From the NCBI GenBank assembly GCA_963978905.1, contig OZ022261.1, positions 35,634,102-35,698,101 of the forward strand: 64,000 nt of DNA, in the 5' to 3' direction. Under the pieces are notes generated by a model that worked only from the letters and a program-made list of their open reading frames with translations, did not search any database and was not told where the DNA came from. The stretch is from Trichostrongylus colubriformis. Taxonomy: Eukaryota; Nematoda; Chromadorea; Rhabditida; Trichostrongylidae. Position numbers and translations under genes: made by a program. Position 1 is the stretch's first letter, and the number at the start of each line of letters is the position of its first letter. Shown in pieces: positions 39,401-50,944 of this stretch.

Positions 39401-42400
39401 CGTACGCGGCCATGCGAATTTTCTTCTAAATGGCTGAGGGGCGTATTCTAATCCATGTTTCGACAATGAGGCTGTTGCAGATCAACCACGACGAGTTATA
39501 ATACGTACACCGGAAGGTATACGACATCAGCTTCTTGCCGGCGAAGAGGCCAGACTGCATTGTTTAGCCGCTGGATCGAATCCACCGGCTCATATTACGT
39601 GGAATTTCCATCCGAATGGTGAACCAAATCCGTTGGTGTTCACAGGAGAGACAATACTGAATGAGACGTGAGAACATTTTAACGCAATAGATCGTGTATT
39701 GTATTTTGTATAACTTTTTTTTTACAGTGTAGAACTTTCGTCAAAGTGAGGCTGAAAGCACATGCCCCATAATTTTTGCATTTTATTTTTAATTTATTTT
39801 ATTGGTTTATATGTCTTCACTAATTATTATGTAAAATATATGCATATATGGCGGATCAGTGTGCATGAATAAGTGGCTTTGCAGATCACGTGATGCTGGC
39901 CATACCATCGAAAATGCGGTCACTTTCACACCAACTGAGGAGTACGACGGAACACTCGTAAGATGCATTGCCAGCAATCCATTATGGCCGACATCGAAGA
40001 ACGTCACATACCCGCTCAATGTCCTCTGTGAGTGAACCCATGTACACATTGATACTGCTAGGGTTGTGCGTCAGGAATGTCCAACTGGGGCAGGTCACGT
40101 GAGAAGGTGACGGCTGCGCCCTTAAGCGCGTGGCGTATTCACAACGGGGCCAGCGAGTCACTTGACGCACGACGACGCAACTCCTGCGGCGCGGTGACCT
40201 TGCTGAACAGTTCTGAAGCACACCCTGTTATTTATAAGACAGTTCATTTTTTGGCTTGTTGGTTAGAGAGTTCATTCTTTGGTTTTTTTTTCTACTTACA
40301 AGGGAAGGACCCCAGGTCGAAGTGGCCATCCGGAATGGGATACATATGGTCCGACGCATTTTCGGACGCTGATCTCGAATCTGCATTCCAAATTTGCAGA
40401 ACGATTCTTTGAGCAAATTATGGAGGTTTTTCTGTCACGAGGCACTATTACATCAGCACGGCCGCTTGCGTAACAAGTAACGGTCTCAGTGGCTACTGGC
40501 AGTGTTCCGGATCTGCAGGTCAAGGGTCATGGGTTTGCTCCCCGCCGGTGCAGGTTTTTTTGCATTTTGTGTTTAATTGTCAGTAAGTGCTTTTCTTTCA
40601 CTTTTGGACGTTCCCTTGTACTGGAACCTACCGCACCCATCACTCTGCCGCTTTCTTTATAAATACTAACATTACTCACAAGGGAAGAATACGAAGTCGA
40701 AGAGATTCCTATACCACACGAATTAGGCGTTGTTGCGTAAAAAAGATTATGATATTCGGGCACAGGAGGTCGAATTACCCCTCTGTGCAAATTTTCAGCC
40801 AAATCCAGTTTTTGGTCCAACTTCGGAATATTGTGGGTGGCCAGGGGATAAAGTGGTAGTTTTTGAATTTTCTTCTACAGAAACCCTGCAACATGAACAG
40901 GATAGCCTATACATACCTTTCACACTTGCCCATCGCACTATATGTACGAAACAAGCATCAAACAGGAGCATTTCCTAGGCAAGAAGCAACGACTTCTCGT
41001 TTGTTCAATGGGATGCCAGCCAATTGCCCATCAATTTTTCGGAGATCTGGTCAAATTCTCGAATTGGCTGGAAACTTGTCCCATAGGGTAATTTGATCCC
41101 CTGAAAACGAAAATCACACTGGTTTTGCGTGAAAACGTCTAGCTCGCGTGCCATGGGCTTCACCTACTATGATAGTACCGTTTTTACAAAAAAAAACCTC
41201 CATAACTCCGCCCAGAGAATCGTTCTGCAAATTTCGAATATAGATTCGAGATCAGCGTCCGAAAATACGTCGGACCATATGCATCCCATTCCGAATGGCC
41301 ACTTCGACCTGTGGTCCTTCCCTTGTTAGTGAACGAATGTAGGATACGAGAGACCGACGCAGTCCGCGGCTTCTTTTGCGCCAAGCCCCGCAAGGTGATT
41401 TTTAAACTGGAAAGGGGCTCTAAGAAAAAAAGAGCTATGAGGAAATTGACCTTTTTTGTCCGGTTCGAAAAAAGAGCAAGAAAGTGTTTTCCTAAGGTGA
41501 ACTTTCCCATGTGTAAAAAGTTCATAGCTGTCAAACTGGCACAAAAATAGTCTACAGGCCGCTGTTCAAATAAACCATATTATAGCACCAACGCTCTACT
41601 ACCACTGAATCATTAGCGAATTCGGAAACGTTTACGGATAATTGGTGGCCAATTTCAGATGCACCACGATTACTGGTGAATAGTCCAATTAGTATCGTTG
41701 TTGCCGAAGGAGATTCATTTCGAGAAAATCTCACGGTGAAGGGAAATCCACCGGTGTCTGCATGGCGATGGCGTAAAAATGGCATACCATTTGATCATAC
41801 TATTGGAAATGCATTCGCACGTGGAGCAACACTTTCTGGGCGTAATGTTAAGGTAACAAAAACTTGGATGTTTTTATTTGTTGCTCATGGAGCAAATGCT
41901 CTAAAATGCTTGGCTCTTTGAAATCCGCTAAAGAATGAGGTTGCATTCTTACTCGGTGACGCTATCGATTACAACGATCGTGACGTACGTACCGCAGACC
42001 ACGTGATCGGTCGCAGCCGCGCAGAGTATGAATGCAGTCTTACAAAACTGATTTTGCACATTTTTGCAGCAATCTGTTTGATTCTTTGTTTCTTAATTAG
42101 ATATATTTTTAAGAGTTCCGATGCCGGTTTGTACACGTTATTTGCCGTGAACAGCGTTGGAACCGCTAATGTCACAATTCAACTGACTGTGGAGTATAGT
42201 GCACGGGTGAGGAAATAATTCTATCTTCCAACGAGATCTTTCTGTAAACTTTTTTTTATTTTGTGGATTCGCTGTCATTTGAATACTTTCAGATTACGAG
42301 CATTTCGTCTCCAATAATTGCATCAGAAGGAGAATTAGTTGTGTTAGAATGTGAGGCTGATGGCGAACCTCGGAAGCCTGATATGGTGCGATGGATAAGA

Positions 42401-45400
42401 AATGGAAAGGAGGTGTGCGATGAATGGATTCGCTTTTCAGATAAGCCATGCAACTGCCTTCCTTTCGTAATGGCTAAGAGTCGATTTAAAGGCATATTCC
42501 GCGCTCACTATGGGTGGGGTAACCAATTGATTCTCCATTGGTTGTCGGCGGTTCGAAGGCGGTCTCTCCTCGCCCCATTGCCTGCAGTGGGGCGTGAAGA
42601 GACCGCCTCCCAACCGCTGACAACCAATGGAGAGTCAATTGGTTACTCCACCCATAGCGAGCGCGGAATATGCCTTTAAACCTTTCCGTCCAATCAAGTG
42701 GCAAAAGTGGCTTGAAGGAACTCCATGTTGATCGATTTCACAAGGGTACGCCGCACCTCTAGGCTGCGTTTATGCCTTGCGAAACTGCAAATGGCATGTC
42801 GTCACTCTCACTCAAGCGTGCTATTTTCCCTACGCAACTGAGGCCCGCGAGTGCTAATAGACAAGCGTTGCGGCAGGATATAGCACTCTCATGCGAGAGT
42901 GCGCTCGACGGCACGTGCAATCGCACTATCGTGCAAGCTTCTCAGCCTCATCGTATAATCGTAGAGGTTTGCCTTGAGCCACTACGACATCTGAGCCGGT
43001 TGCCTATATCTTGATGAGGAGGGTTTTTCGAATAATGCTCCTCATTTCCTTCCGAAATAGTGTTAATGACGATATTTGTTCATGATTTTGACATTAAGTG
43101 ACGAAATGAAGGTGTACGTTTTTCCAGATTCCCGCTATAAGGAAAGGTGAGACTCATGTGAGTCTGCGACTTAACGCAACAAAAGAAGCCGCTGGTCAGT
43201 ACATTTGCCGGGCTGACAATGGTATCGGATTCCCTGGAGAAGGAACGGCATACTTGTTGGTGAACACCGCACCAAAAATCATGGCCCTACCGTTTCTATC
43301 ACGAGCTGCAGGACCTCTTGGTACAATTTTCAGCCTTTAAGCACCGTACCAGACTATTTGAACGAATTTCTTGTGCACAAATTCGATCAAAAGTTCTCCT
43401 CTGCAGGAGGTCGTGCACGTGCTCGATGTCGTGCTCATGCTGTCCCAGATGCGGATTTCGTGTGGGATCGAGCAGGCGAGATTATTCAAGGCAATAACTC
43501 CAAATATGGAATGTTTACAATACAGCTCGACTACTCGACATTCGAGGTGAATATTCATTTTTTGCTTTCATTTTTTTCTATTTCGTTACAAAAATGCTCC
43601 TTCGACAGAGTACATTGTGGATAAGCAACTTATCACCAGACGACTATGCAAACGATATTAGATGCACGGCTAGAAATAGCTTCGGGACAGATAGTATTCA
43701 TATTCCGGTGAGTACAATATCAAATTCAGTGACAGAATTTTTCGTCAATCACAAAAGTCCTCAACACGAAGTGCGTGGCATGGCTGTGGTTGGCGAGTAC
43801 GAGCGGGCCGCCAATTTCAACCACAATTATTGCTCAATGTCCCTTTCAATTTTAATCTTCGTTTATTTATTCATTTATTTGCTTATTTATTTATTTATTT
43901 ATTATTTATTCTGTGTGTGGAGTGCATAGAAGCAACGGCGACTCTTCGGAAGTGCGTCAGAACCATCTAATTGGGTCACTGCGCGAAGCAAGTGGTTACC
44001 GCTGCGACAAGCTACTTGCTGGTCCCGTCGTGAATTGGCGCATTCACGATGGGACAGACCAATCACAACAACACCAGCAAGGCACTTGACCCAATTCTCG
44101 TGGCTCGATGACTTAGTTGAACAGTCTTAACGCATTCCCGAGTCCTGGTACGGGTGCTGAGGGGTATGGCCAAGCCTCGCCCCTCTCAACCTCCACCAAT
44201 AACAATAAAGCTGATACCCGCCTCATAGAGTGTGGGAGCGCCTTCATTGGGTGACGAGGCTAAAAAGCCCAACACCGTCTTAGAAGCTCTGGCGACTAAG
44301 TTTCGATGCTCCAGATTGGTCCACCATCTCCACCCGATGCCCCGCTCGACATCCATGTTACAAACGCTACTTCAAGTACTATTTCAATATCATGGATACC
44401 GGGCTTTGATGGTGGTTCAGATCAGACGTTTGAAGTGAGATATCATAAAGATGGCGAGGAAGGAGTGCATGGCGTCAACACATCACACTCTGTATGTTCT
44501 TCTTTTCATCAGCAATGTATTATTTATCAAAATGGCATTTGTTCCAGAACCTTCGGTTATCTGGGCTAGCTCCATCTTCTATATACCTCTTTCAATTGCG
44601 GTCTATAAATAGTCGAGGGTTCAGTTCTGATCTGACTCGACCACCGGCAGCATTTGCCACTTTGAGCGAAGATGGTATGGGTGTCGCTGTGACGTCCGGA
44701 AGGGTTGGTTCAAAATAAGCAGATCATAACCACTTTTTCCCAACCTGCCTATTCAGAGGGAGTCGATTCCTCGCCCAGTGATTATGCTGCTTGCCATTGG
44801 AGGCACTCTGCTTCTGCTGTTCAACTGCCTGCTTCTTTGTTACCTTCAACGTCGCAACAGGAAAAAGAAGATACAGGGTATCTGAAAAAGTGATTTGCAA
44901 GTCTGGGGATCCCTTTGAAATCTATATGTTCAGAAAAGACAGAGATGGTACGTACAGCGATCAATGGCGAAGGTGTACGACCGGTCCAGATGTACGGAAC
45001 GATGTTGCAGGTGCGTAAACACTCCCTTGAAACCATAACTTTACGATAATCCAATGAATCAGCTTACTTTCTTGAGACATGCACCACTGAGTAAATACCC
45101 AGACCGCACTTTTTCCGCGCAACAGTGATGGGCTATCACGGAGACCCGCTCGAACCTATGCTAATCTAACCACGCCCTTTTGGGAAGCTGATAGTAAGGA
45201 GCACAAATGGGCGTGGCTAGCACGGGTCCGAGCGCATGTAGCGCCATGGCGGCGCAGCGTTGTGGCGCGAGAAGCGTGCAACCCGGATAAATACCCGGGG
45301 ATCTATGGTACAGGCTGAGGTGGCCTGTGCTGATGTGATCTGGGACTGAATCCCTGCAACGTAGTTGCAATAGCAGCAGCTCCATTTTTCACTTTACCTC

Positions 45401-47162
45401 TTCGGAATTCTCCGGAAATTTATTACGACAGTTCTGAACGTTTTGCAGTGCTCACCCTAATGAAAAATTTGTCGTTGAAAAAGTGTTCATGGGAGAGGGG
45501 AGATACGCAGTTGACTTGTAACCGCTTCGAAACCCAAAAACATGGCGCCTTTAGCTCGTCCGCATTGCTTCGCTTGCGACATGGCGCTGTGCGAAATCCT
45601 GACATAAGTAAACACCCCAGATCACGCGAAGAGGCGGCGGTCACGCTCCCATCTCGTCGCTGTTTCAAAACGGGACCAGCACGGTGCCTGTAAGGCAATT
45701 TTCTCGGCGCGGTGACTTAATGGACATTACTGGCGCGAATGCTTCTCTCGTCACTAATTTTTCTTAATCAACCTACTCATGAGGCCACACATGTATCTCC
45801 CCCATTGCTCGAAGTGTTGCGTCCGTTAAGCGACAGGCAACAAATCGAGTGTAAGGCACACCCCGCCGGAAGGGTATAAGTGCTTGCGCCTTGTTTGGAC
45901 GAAGTGATATTGTTTTCAGGCTGAGGGAACTGTCCGATGTGAGCGCGACGAGCATGACATCCCTGAAGCGAGTGAGGACGATCACAGCGTACGCACAATG
46001 ATTGTATGCATACTTTCAATGTGATACCGCCCCATATCTCAGTAACCCTTATGGGGCCTTTTCCAGGAAGTGAATCCCAACGGTTACATGCAACAAATCG
46101 ATCCGTCAATTTACGAGCGGAACTGCCTTGTCGAATACGAATTCGATCGTGAGTTATTGAGTCATATTGGTCTGCTTTACTAGGTTCCGAAAATGATTTC
46201 ATGCAATTGATTCAGCTTGCGAATATCCTGGCAGTAGACATGGAACGATGGGCAGAAGTGGAATAGGCACATACACAAACATGCCTTATCCGGTTAGTAT
46301 TAGTAGGACGAAAGAGATAGAAGAAAACCAGAGAGCACAGATATTTTCGCAGATCAAGTTCTGTGATTGTGTTCTTAAGTGTTCTTGTGACTGGTTTTTT
46401 TTTTATTCAGTCACAAAAGACTCTCTCATGCAGCGCGCACTTTAAGACACCGGAAAGAGTAAATTTGGCAGACTGTGGAATATGAAAGTAGGAGCGCTCA
46501 GCAATATAACAGAAGAAAAAGAACGAGACAAAATGCGAAGAACCCAAGAAATAAAAACTTGGAAACCTCCCTTTTCTCTTGCTCTCCCCTGCGTCACTAG
46601 CCAGGGCAGACTTCAGACGGGAGGAGAAGCTAAATCAGCCGGCCGCGACCGATGTCCGTCTTCGCCAGCAACTCGCCTGGCTGCAGTACTGCAGGACGAC
46701 ACGTCGTGCGGCCTTGTCGTGATAAGACCCCAAGCAGCGCTTTTTCGATGGGAGTTTCGCTATACATCACCTCTTCTGAAGTTCAAAGTTTGTTTTCAGA
46801 GAACATGTATTCACAGTTCTCAATTTCCCCTTACTCCTTCCGGTGCCTTTAAGCTGTGACTGGCGGGTATGAGTGAGCCATTGGCCACTGTTGAATCTGT
46901 GTGCAGATTACATATTTGAGATGCAGATCTATCCTTTAGGTATAGCGTGTGTTCTCAAAGTATTTCGACAATTTTCCTCTTGCAGGAGCCGCCTCACGAT
47001 GCGTCTGTTTATTCGGATCGCTCGATTTCTCGACGTCAGTACATTCCAAATAATAATAATAATAACAACAGCCCTCAACACCTTCTATCGACTTTCATTC
47101 AACCGACTGGAGTACGCCCAGGACCGCTATCATACTCACAACTCGACGGCGATTTAGTCTAG
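30417..47162 (+). CDS. syg-2: Nephrin-family Ig/FN3 adhesion receptor (SYG-2 orthologue)
   Basis: Predicted exons: 30417-30562, 30862-30955, 31117-31243, 31305-31428, 31483-31584, 31645-31736, 32854-33026, 36309-36432, 36521-36599, 37116-37197, 37673-37811, 37866-37999, 38926-39082, 39481-39667, 39885-40027, 41659-41852, 42114-42206, 42293-42412, 43128-43320, 43407-43546, 43609-43707, 44315-44491, 44548-44688, 44757-44877, 44934-45010, 45920-46003, 46067-46148, 46216-46292, 46986-47162. All phases match, giving 1225 residues. There is a signal peptide (about 1-17), nine Ig folds (about 18-914, usually two or three exons each), FN3 at about 917-1015, a membrane helix at about 1029-1051 and a basic stop-transfer stretch. 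The tail has an Asn run and ends Y-S-Q-L-D-G-D-L-V. The nine-Ig plus FN3 layout matches nephrin/SNS/SYG-2 rather than five-Ig SYG-1. In C. elegans SYG-2 sits on guidepost cells and binds SYG-1 to place synapses; that role is inferred here. Ig7 lacks both usual cysteines. The donor of exon 23 is uncertain: 44688 or 44703, both in phase. Introns carry many repeats. Confidence 0.85.
34997..35146. mobile_element. Fold-back MITE family 1, copy 6
   Basis: GTGCATCAGGACTACCCAAC opens it and GACTTGACCTATTTGGACAG closes it, with a GC-rich core. It is in the 3.3-kb seventh intron of the receptor gene. Confidence 0.7.
35450..35885. mobile_element. Palindromic repeat family 2, near-perfect copy
   Basis: The arms are about 150 bases each and nearly identical. 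The left starts AAAGGAATCGTCCACGGAAA and reaches AGTGGGCGGGGCCTCCGT; the right is its reverse complement, ending GTGGACGATTCCTTTAA. The spacer of about 100 bases holds GTTACGTAAGCAGTACCA. Open frames on both strands give the same peptide, confirming the symmetry. Because the arms are so similar, this may be a fairly recent insertion. It lies in intron 7 of the receptor gene. Confidence 0.85.
36145..36235. mobile_element. Family 2 fragment
   Basis: It contains TTTTCGCGTGAAACTTTGCA next to TATGAGTCC, matching the inner part of a family-2 arm. The rest is missing or decayed. Confidence 0.45.
37406..37545. mobile_element. Fold-back MITE family 1, copy 7
   Basis: It runs from CATCAGGCGTCTGGACTTTC to ACCTATTTGATTGTCCTGAT, with GCCGCGCGC in the core. 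It lies in an intron of the receptor gene. Confidence 0.65.
38513..38682. mobile_element. Fold-back MITE family 1, copy 8
   Basis: It opens CTGCATCAGAAGGATTCAAC and closes near CAGTGACCAGTTGGACCCGT. The inner part has AACGGGACCAGCAAATACC, as in several other copies. It is in the intron before exon 13 of the receptor gene. Confidence 0.6.
39285..39420. repeat. GC-rich repeat family 5, copy in receptor intron
   Basis: It carries CACACGCGAGCTAGGGGCAC and, reversed at the far end, TCGCGTCGCGCACCGTACGC. Related text is found near 35988-36065, 50365-50415, 54655-54818 and 58415-58500. Confidence 0.5.
40062..40224. mobile_element. Fold-back MITE family 1, copy 9
   Basis: It starts GGTTGTGCGTCAGGAATGTC about 35 bases after exon 15 of the receptor gene and ends GAACAGTTCTGAAGCACACC. 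It has a GC-rich core with the AACGGGGCCAGCGAG motif. Confidence 0.65.
40292..41335. mobile_element. Paired terminal-inverted-repeat elements with ACAAGGGAA ends
   Basis: Outer arms at 40292-40435 and 41190-41335 are inverted copies of about 145 bases, from ACAAGGGAAGGACC to a run near CCTCCATAA. Inside, ACAAGGGAA-type ends recur inverted at about 40612 and direct at about 40675. So this may be two adjacent elements (40292-40620 and 40675-41335) or one with an insertion. No transposase is visible. It lies in the intron between exons 15 and 16 of the receptor gene. Confidence 0.7.
42485..42684. mobile_element. Near-perfect 200-bp palindrome
   Basis: The arms, each about 97 bases, start TAAAGGCATATTCCGCGCTC and end at its reverse complement, GAGCGCGGAATATGCCTTTA. 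The very short centre lies near CTGCAGTGG. It starts about 70 bases after exon 18 of the receptor gene. Near-complete pairing suggests recent insertion or sequence correction between arms. Confidence 0.85.
43951..44136. mobile_element. Fold-back MITE family 1, copy 10
   Basis: It opens AGTGCGTCAGAACCATCTAA and closes GACTTAGTTGAACAGTCTTA. The core has GGCGCATTCACGATGGGAC. It lies in the intron before the FN3 exons of the receptor gene. Confidence 0.6.
45591..45737. mobile_element. Fold-back MITE family 1, degenerate copy 11
   Basis: The core AAACGGGACCAGCACGGTGC and the GGCGCGGTGACTTAATGGAC end are recognisable. The opposite arm (GAAATCCTGACATAAGT) is eroded. It is in an intron of the receptor's cytoplasmic part. 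Confidence 0.5.
46470..46860. mobile_element. Dispersed repeat family 9, copy in last receptor intron
   Basis: It contains the family-9 pyrimidine-rich signature in reverse, plus a right part with CAAAGTTTGTTTTCAGAGAA. That right part reappears inverted at about 51970-52095. No coding sense. It lies between the last two exons of the receptor gene. Confidence 0.55.
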
Positions 47163-47323
47163 CTCATTCGATTTCGGTTCGCACAGCTCGCACTCGGTTC
47201 AGAGTGATCTCCACGTCTTTGTGACGTCTACACTAGTCGAGGCGCAATGTGCGAGGGTCCCTTATTTATTGTTGCCTGTGATATTTGATTGCATTTCTTT
47301 TGTAACAATAGCATTTGCAAACA

Positions 47324-47463
47324 AGCGTAGGACTGTCTAACTAGGCCACGGCGCATCGCGCGCCAAGTGCCGCGCTGATTCCATTCTGAATTGGCTGCGC
47401 ATTAGAGGGAGTGGTCGCGCTCCCACGCCTGACTCGACCTAGCTGACCAGTCCTGATGCACAC
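47324..47463. mobile_element. Fold-back MITE family 1, copy 12
   Basis: It runs from AGGACTGTCTAACTAGGCCA to CGACCTAGCTGACCAGTCCT, with GC-rich core elements. It begins about 160 bases past the stop codon of the receptor gene and so may be inside its 3' UTR. Confidence 0.7.
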
Positions 47464-48229
47464 CTGCATTTGCTCCCATAGTAACGACAGAGAAATATTT
47501 CAACGGGTTTTTCTAGTCACAATTCACAGTTTCGGACACACAACTTCATAATGCTCAAGTAGATAATACATCGCGGGACATGAAGTTATTAGGAACACTC
47601 CATCTTTGCTGGGTAAAGGACATACTCAGTGGCGTGAAGGCGTCGGGTGCGTGCCTCTCTTTCCCTTTGCACCTAGGGGTGTGGCCACACATCCTTGACG
47701 ACCTTCCACCAATGATGATCCAGCGATGCACTCCTCCCGGTGAACGTGGAGTGCGTCTCCAAATTTGCACGTTTGCTATAACCATTTTTCCACTCCGTTT
47801 TTATTTTCTTGCATGGGTAAAATGACCAACTCATGTTGGATATTTTTTTACTACAATTAGACCTGATGAAAAATTCCCCGTCTCACTGGTATCTTTATCG
47901 TGTCATTTCCCTTCGTCATTGAGCGACTTTTTAGAAAATTCTATCTCGTTTGCCCTTAGTGCTTGTCTTTATACAGATTGCTTGGATATTTTGCTCAATT
48001 TAATTGCGCGACATATGTGTAATAAATCATTTTTTACGGTGCTAGTTATTGTAATGTTCTTGCTCTGATTGATGCACCGTGATGTGAAAAGGCTTGAATT
48101 CGCCCTTCAAGAGTGATGGACGCCAGACGGATTTCTCGTCGATGAATACCTCCTTAAATCTGTGTAGCGCAAAGAAATGAATTGGAAATGTGAACGTCGA
48201 CCAAGGATATTGTTGGAATCCAAAACCGC

Positions 48230-49150
48230 GTATATTTTTGACCGCTGCTATCTGATTATACACCAAAGTTGTACAAAAGAAAAGTGAACACCATAGGGGT
48301 TGAAGGGAATCAATAATAAGACGGAATCCGGCAGCAGCAATCAACTCACTGCCACGACCAAAGACCCCCTCCCCCCGGAAGGGAATCGATGATGGTCTCA
48401 AAATTTCTGATGAAAATTATCTAATTCGTCAACTATATTGAATGCAGCTGTAGTAGGTAGCCGAGTAGATTTCCCCAACAATTTCCTTCGTCACTGCCTA
48501 GAATTTTAGGCTATTAAGAGACCCCTTCTTAAATCTTCCTCATCGATGCTGTAGATCATCAAACGGACTGATCATCCCGTCAATGCACACGAAAAAAAAA
48601 CCAGATTTCGCGTTCCCGAGGGACCGACAAGAAATGGGAGACAATTGAATTTTTGGATAAAAAAGTACAATGTGCCACAGAATTGTTTGGGGATGACATT
48701 CTTAGACAAAATACGTTATGCGCACATTTTTGAGGTAGAGCAGGGTATGAATATGCGGAATTCAACTCAGTTACAGCTTACTTCGCTGTTAAGGGTGTTA
48801 GTTGAGAAATTTTTCGACAAATACAATTTGTGTACATTTTGTGAGAAGGAGATTGATTCCCGAAATTCTTAACTTTTGAATCAGCTCTTCAGCTCGAACC
48901 CTTCAGGCCTACCCGCTATCAAATTGAGCTTACTGACTTAGTAATGAACTAATGCACAGTTGCCAGCAAAGTTCTGGAAGGAACAGAAATCGCGAACTAA
49001 AACTTCGTAAAGGAAGGAGTTATGAAGCAGCTGGCCTCCTTGAACCTCTTCAGATGCGCCACACACTGGCCCTCTACTCGCAATTGTCGGGAGCTTTGAA
49101 AGCGCAATATCTTCTCCACAATGACTAGTGTTGTCAACGATCCTCAATGA
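48230..49150. mobile_element. Dispersed repeat family 8, copy 3
   Basis: Landmarks are GGAATCGATGATGGTCTC near 48383, then GCGTTCCCGAGGGACCGAC, TTTTGAATCAGCTCTTCAGC and CCTCTACTCGCAATTGTCGG. The order is the same as at 56800-57690. Confidence 0.6.
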
Positions 49151-49765
49151 TCCGTTGTAAAAAACTGTTATCATCCGTTGGCACTTTCTGAACGCAAACT
49201 TTGGTTTTTCTGGGGGACATTTTCCAGAATGCCATCTTTAGTGGGTCGACTCAGACATATGAAAATGGAAAACAACAGTTCTGCCAATAAGTAATCCACA
49301 TTCTATCATTTGCAGTTGATCCACTTCAAAACATAAATTTTTCCTCTCCTTATAATATTATAATTCTTATAGAAAAAACAGGAATTACAAAGATTCCTCA
49401 ACCGGCGTCCACCGATCCCTCCCTCTCAGGACCATGAAATGACTCTTCCATCTTGAGAAATCTTCAACCCTTGCTTGATCCTGGTGGCAGAAGGCAGTTC
49501 TCGCATCTATTCTAGCAATTAAATCATTAATGAGTTTCGCGAAATTGATTGCGAAGCTAATCAAATAGAGCTTGTGAGCATTGTTCTCGGAGACCTGAAA
49601 ACGGTGATAAGGTAGCCGCTTTCGCGATAAGCTGTTGAGACAAATTTATTTTATATTGTGCTCGACATCGCGATCGATTTACATTACTGGTAGTTAGTGT
49701 AATTGTTGGCTACATCTTTGTAACAAATGTAGTTCATAATGTAGCTTGAACAGCTTCGATAGTAC

Positions 49766-50200
49766 TTGAAGGAATTGTCCACGGAAAATGAGTTTCTTTG
49801 TTACCCATATACTTGTGCTGTATTAGCCTAATGAGGGTGACATGCAAAGTTTCGCGTGAAAAAAGTGAAAGTCCGGCTAAGATACAGCTCCCCAGATTCT
49901 CGACCGAGTGGGCGAGGCTACCAGTAGAAGCCCCGTCCCGTCGTCCGTCGCAGTTAGCAGCGGAGAGTGAGACTGTGCACGAACTTTCTGCTCCTACAAT
50001 GCGTCTCCCGCAGTGGACGACGAGGTGAGCATCTGCTTGGAGGCCCCGCCCATCCGGCCGAGACTTTGTGCTGCTGTATCTCAGCCGGATTCCCTTTTTT
50101 TCGCGTGAAACCTGCATGCGGCCCACATTAGGCAAATACAACATAAATATATAGGTGACAGAAAAACTCATCTTTCCATGGACGATTCCTTCAAGTTCAG
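49766..50200. mobile_element. Palindromic repeat family 2, intergenic copy
   Basis: The left arm starts TTGAAGGAATTGTCCACGGA and the right arm ends GTGGACGATTCCTTCAA. Both contain AAGATACAGCTCC or its complement and TTTCGCGTGAAA. A minus frame of 166 residues crosses it, which the symmetry explains. Confidence 0.8.
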
Positions 50201-50944
50201 AACAGGGAGGTTCTAATCTAGACGTAACAGACATAATCCTATACTGTCACTGCAAATTTCCTCTTTCGCATTTCCTTCTATCTCTTTCACTAGGAAAGGG
50301 TACTGGCCACTGAATTCCATCGCGGAATATTGATGTATCTTGAGTAGGACAAACATCGCAACGCGGCTTGCAACGCGTGCGAGTCAGGGCCGCGTGCAGT
50401 TGGGTCTCAAGCAGGGCACTCACAGGTGAATCAACCGGATCAGTACGACCCCCTCCCCTTACAGAGACCGACTCCCCTTTTTTTGACCTCTACAAAAACA
50501 GTACCTGTTGCCGAATTGATATGTTGCAATGCTTTTAGTGCTAAGTACTCGTATTTTTGGTTGAAGAAAAAATAATTATTTCACATTTTCTCACTTGGGT
50601 TTGCTGTAAAATGCCCCTCGCTTTTCATCTGACAATTGAAATTTCGGATTCCAGGGTTTATCGCTGACCTCTACAGGTGTGACCCCCGCCCACCTCCTCC
50701 GCCCCTATTCGTTCACATAAGACCCCCTGTCGAGAAGTCCTCAACTCCCCGTATACCCTGGTCTCAAAGTACCAAGGCGCAAGAATACGATCGCTTCAAG
50801 ATTCAATCGGCTCTAGCCCGCAGGCCGCATGCTGCGATGCGGAATCTTCTCCCGGAGAAACTCACCCCGTTCACAAGCATATGTCTCACTTCAATCGTTT
50901 ACGTCCACCTAGAAACCTTCCCAACTGAAAGCAGAGAATCCCGA

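Larger units (their letters stand above)
47163..50600. other. Intergenic region between receptor and channel genes
   Basis: No gene is supported. It holds MITE family-1 copy 12, a family-8 copy (48230-49150), a full family-2 palindrome (49766-50200), and a block near 47630-47770 with a CCACCAATGATG motif shared with about 2700. A canonical AATAAA for the receptor gene is first seen at 48021, about 860 bases past its stop, so the 3' UTR may be long or use a variant signal. Confidence 0.55.

Noticed and set aside
49734..50234. 166-residue minus-strand open frame
   Set aside because: Same cause: a family-2 palindrome read as protein.
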